Assembly: GCF_014356525.2 (NCBI RefSeq)
Contig: NC_052515.1
Span: 23,195,212 to 23,259,211, forward strand
From: Nilaparvata lugens
Lineage: Eukaryota > Arthropoda > Insecta > Hemiptera > Delphacidae
Direction: 5' to 3'
DNA length: 64,000 nt
The notes below the pieces were generated by a model. That model ran no database searches and was not told the DNA's origin. It was given only the letters and a program-made list of their open reading frames with translations. Made by a program: the position numbers and the translations under genes. Shown here piece by piece: positions 62,801 through 64,000 of this stretch. Numbering within the stretch: the stretch's first letter is position 1; each line of letters starts with the position of its first letter.

Positions 62801-64000
62801 TCTAAAGAACAGGAGTTCTGCACAGGAACATTTGAAGAGGAAACTTGACTTGGATTTCAGACAAATTTTGTAAATTGAACTAAAATTAAGCTCGATCTTT
62901 GATCTTTTAAAATGGAGTCCATTTTTTATAATATTCACAAATATACATAACATAAATATGAATATCACCTGAGAATGCCGTTTGAAATAATTACTATATT
63001 ACACTGTAGATCCTGTTTCACCAGAAACAATTCAATTCTAAAATTATGAATTCTAACTCAGCAATTGCTTGTGTGTCAATGTCAGTACTCATGAAAACTT
63101 GAGGAAAATTCTCAAGAAAATAAATTCATCAATCATTTGAAATCGAAGATAATTACTGGCCCTTCATAAAACTTCAGGCATGATTTCAGTCTTAAAAATC
63201 TACAATAACCAAAATTCACTTTTGATAAAACACAAAAACAAAATGAAAGGAATGATTATTGTTATACTAATCACAAAACAGATTAAAATATATATTAAGA
63301 GCAGTAAAACTGGAATTCACGGATCCAATCACAAAAAAGGTAAAACTCTAACAATATTATTTTAAAATAAAATTAAATATTTAAAAAAAACAAGTTAAAA
63401 TTCATCTACCTAGATAGATATATATGAACATCTAATGAAGAATATTACGTTACTCATTAAATAGGAACAATGCTCTTATTATGTAACAATAACAGTAACA
63501 AACTACTTAAAATATATAAAATAAAAGTTTATAGATTAATATTGAAAAAGTTTTGAATCAACGAAAAGTGATATTGTATAAAGTGCATAAATAAGCATTC
63601 CGTAGATTTGGTTACTGCGATTTGGTTAAATGCCTTGTTTTTCTCGATTTTGCGTATGTCACTAAACACTAGATTACATATTATAGAAGGGCAATACAAT
63701 AAAGTAATACTAATATTGTTTAGGTAAAGTATATGGCGATAAAATATCTCAGCTTGTTAGCTAACCGTATGTGCTTTAGTCTACAACCTGTAGAGAAGAT
63801 CCTAGTTGTTAAAAATCGAAACATTTTGATACTTGAACACCAAAGTACGTAGTAACTGAGTTAAAAATATAGCTTAAAAATTAAATATTAAAATATAAAT
63901 GTAAAAACAGTCGACAAAAAATTGTTAAAAATTGTGAAATGATAAATAATTAACTAGACGGAAGAGTGAGATCTGCTAGAGAAAAATGATAAAACGAGAG
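50850..64000. other. AT-rich block poor in mobile elements, no gene recognised
   Basis: About 13 kb of very AT-rich sequence with many short A and T runs. I find no exon, and only one recognisable mobile element (the foldback at 58561-58709). No reading frame looks coding. The last bases of the window, read on the minus strand, contain a TTTTTCTCTAGCAG acceptor-like tract near 63965-63980, but no identifiable peptide follows it. The block could be intergenic, intronic or a long 3' UTR. Confidence 0.5.
58561..58709. mobile_element. Foldback family D, copy 3
   Basis: GCCCGGTTACACAAAAGCC ... GGCTTTTGTGCAACCGGC with the same interior as copy 2. It is flanked by ACTGAG on both sides (58555-58560 and 58710-58715), a possible 6-bp target duplication. 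It is the only mobile element I recognise between 50.85 kb and the window end. Confidence 0.8.

Overview
This is eukaryotic, AT-rich, intron-dominated insect DNA. No long uninterrupted genes, operons or bacterial signals are visible. The repeats (foldback MITEs, tRNA-derived SINEs, LINE tails) and the one recognisable gene fit a hemipteran, and a planthopper such as Nilaparvata is my best guess. That species call is an inference from repeat style, with no search behind it.

The anchor is the 5' part of a La-related protein 1 gene (larp) on the minus strand. Exon 1 (43651-44245) starts at an ATG in a good Kozak context, encodes 198 codons plus one base, and ends at a GTGAGT donor. Near its end it carries the LARP1 signature EAPLPKINPWT. 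A 68-bp exon at 2938-3005 has a good acceptor and donor and begins with the two bases needed to complete the split codon. It reads on as NGAPNAPIVVKATRDRKRIN without a stop. The two exons are separated by an intron of about 40.6 kb. The La motif, RRM-like region and DM15 repeats must lie beyond the left edge of the window.

Region by region. 1-2937 is the next larp intron, with a SINE fragment, a repeat with a CA microsatellite and a perfect 54-bp-arm foldback. 3006-43650 is larp intron 1, a dense graveyard of small mobile elements: at least ten foldback families, tRNA-derived SINEs with shared tails, LINE and LTR scraps, a 63-bp minisatellite, and a three-level nested insertion at 38.87-40.08 kb. 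44246-44330 is the larp 5' UTR and probable start-site region. 44.3-50.1 kb holds more foldbacks and a decayed LINE tail. At 50.1 kb a short GC-rich coding-like segment ends in a stop and is followed by an AT-rich stretch with Pumilio-like motifs and a polyadenylation signal. This may be the last exon of an unidentified plus-strand gene. From 50.85 kb to the end the sequence is very AT-rich and holds almost no recognisable mobile elements (one foldback at 58.56 kb), which contrasts sharply with the rest.

I did not find a convincing new gene system. The observations most worth checking are the long-intron larp gene model, the candidate internal promoter or first exon at 40.4-40.5 kb, the repeat-poor AT-rich block, the nested transposon with subterminal 12-bp palindromes, and the LINE-tail hairpin that keeps its pairing while its sequence changes. 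Exons were found by eye, so further small exons may have been missed.
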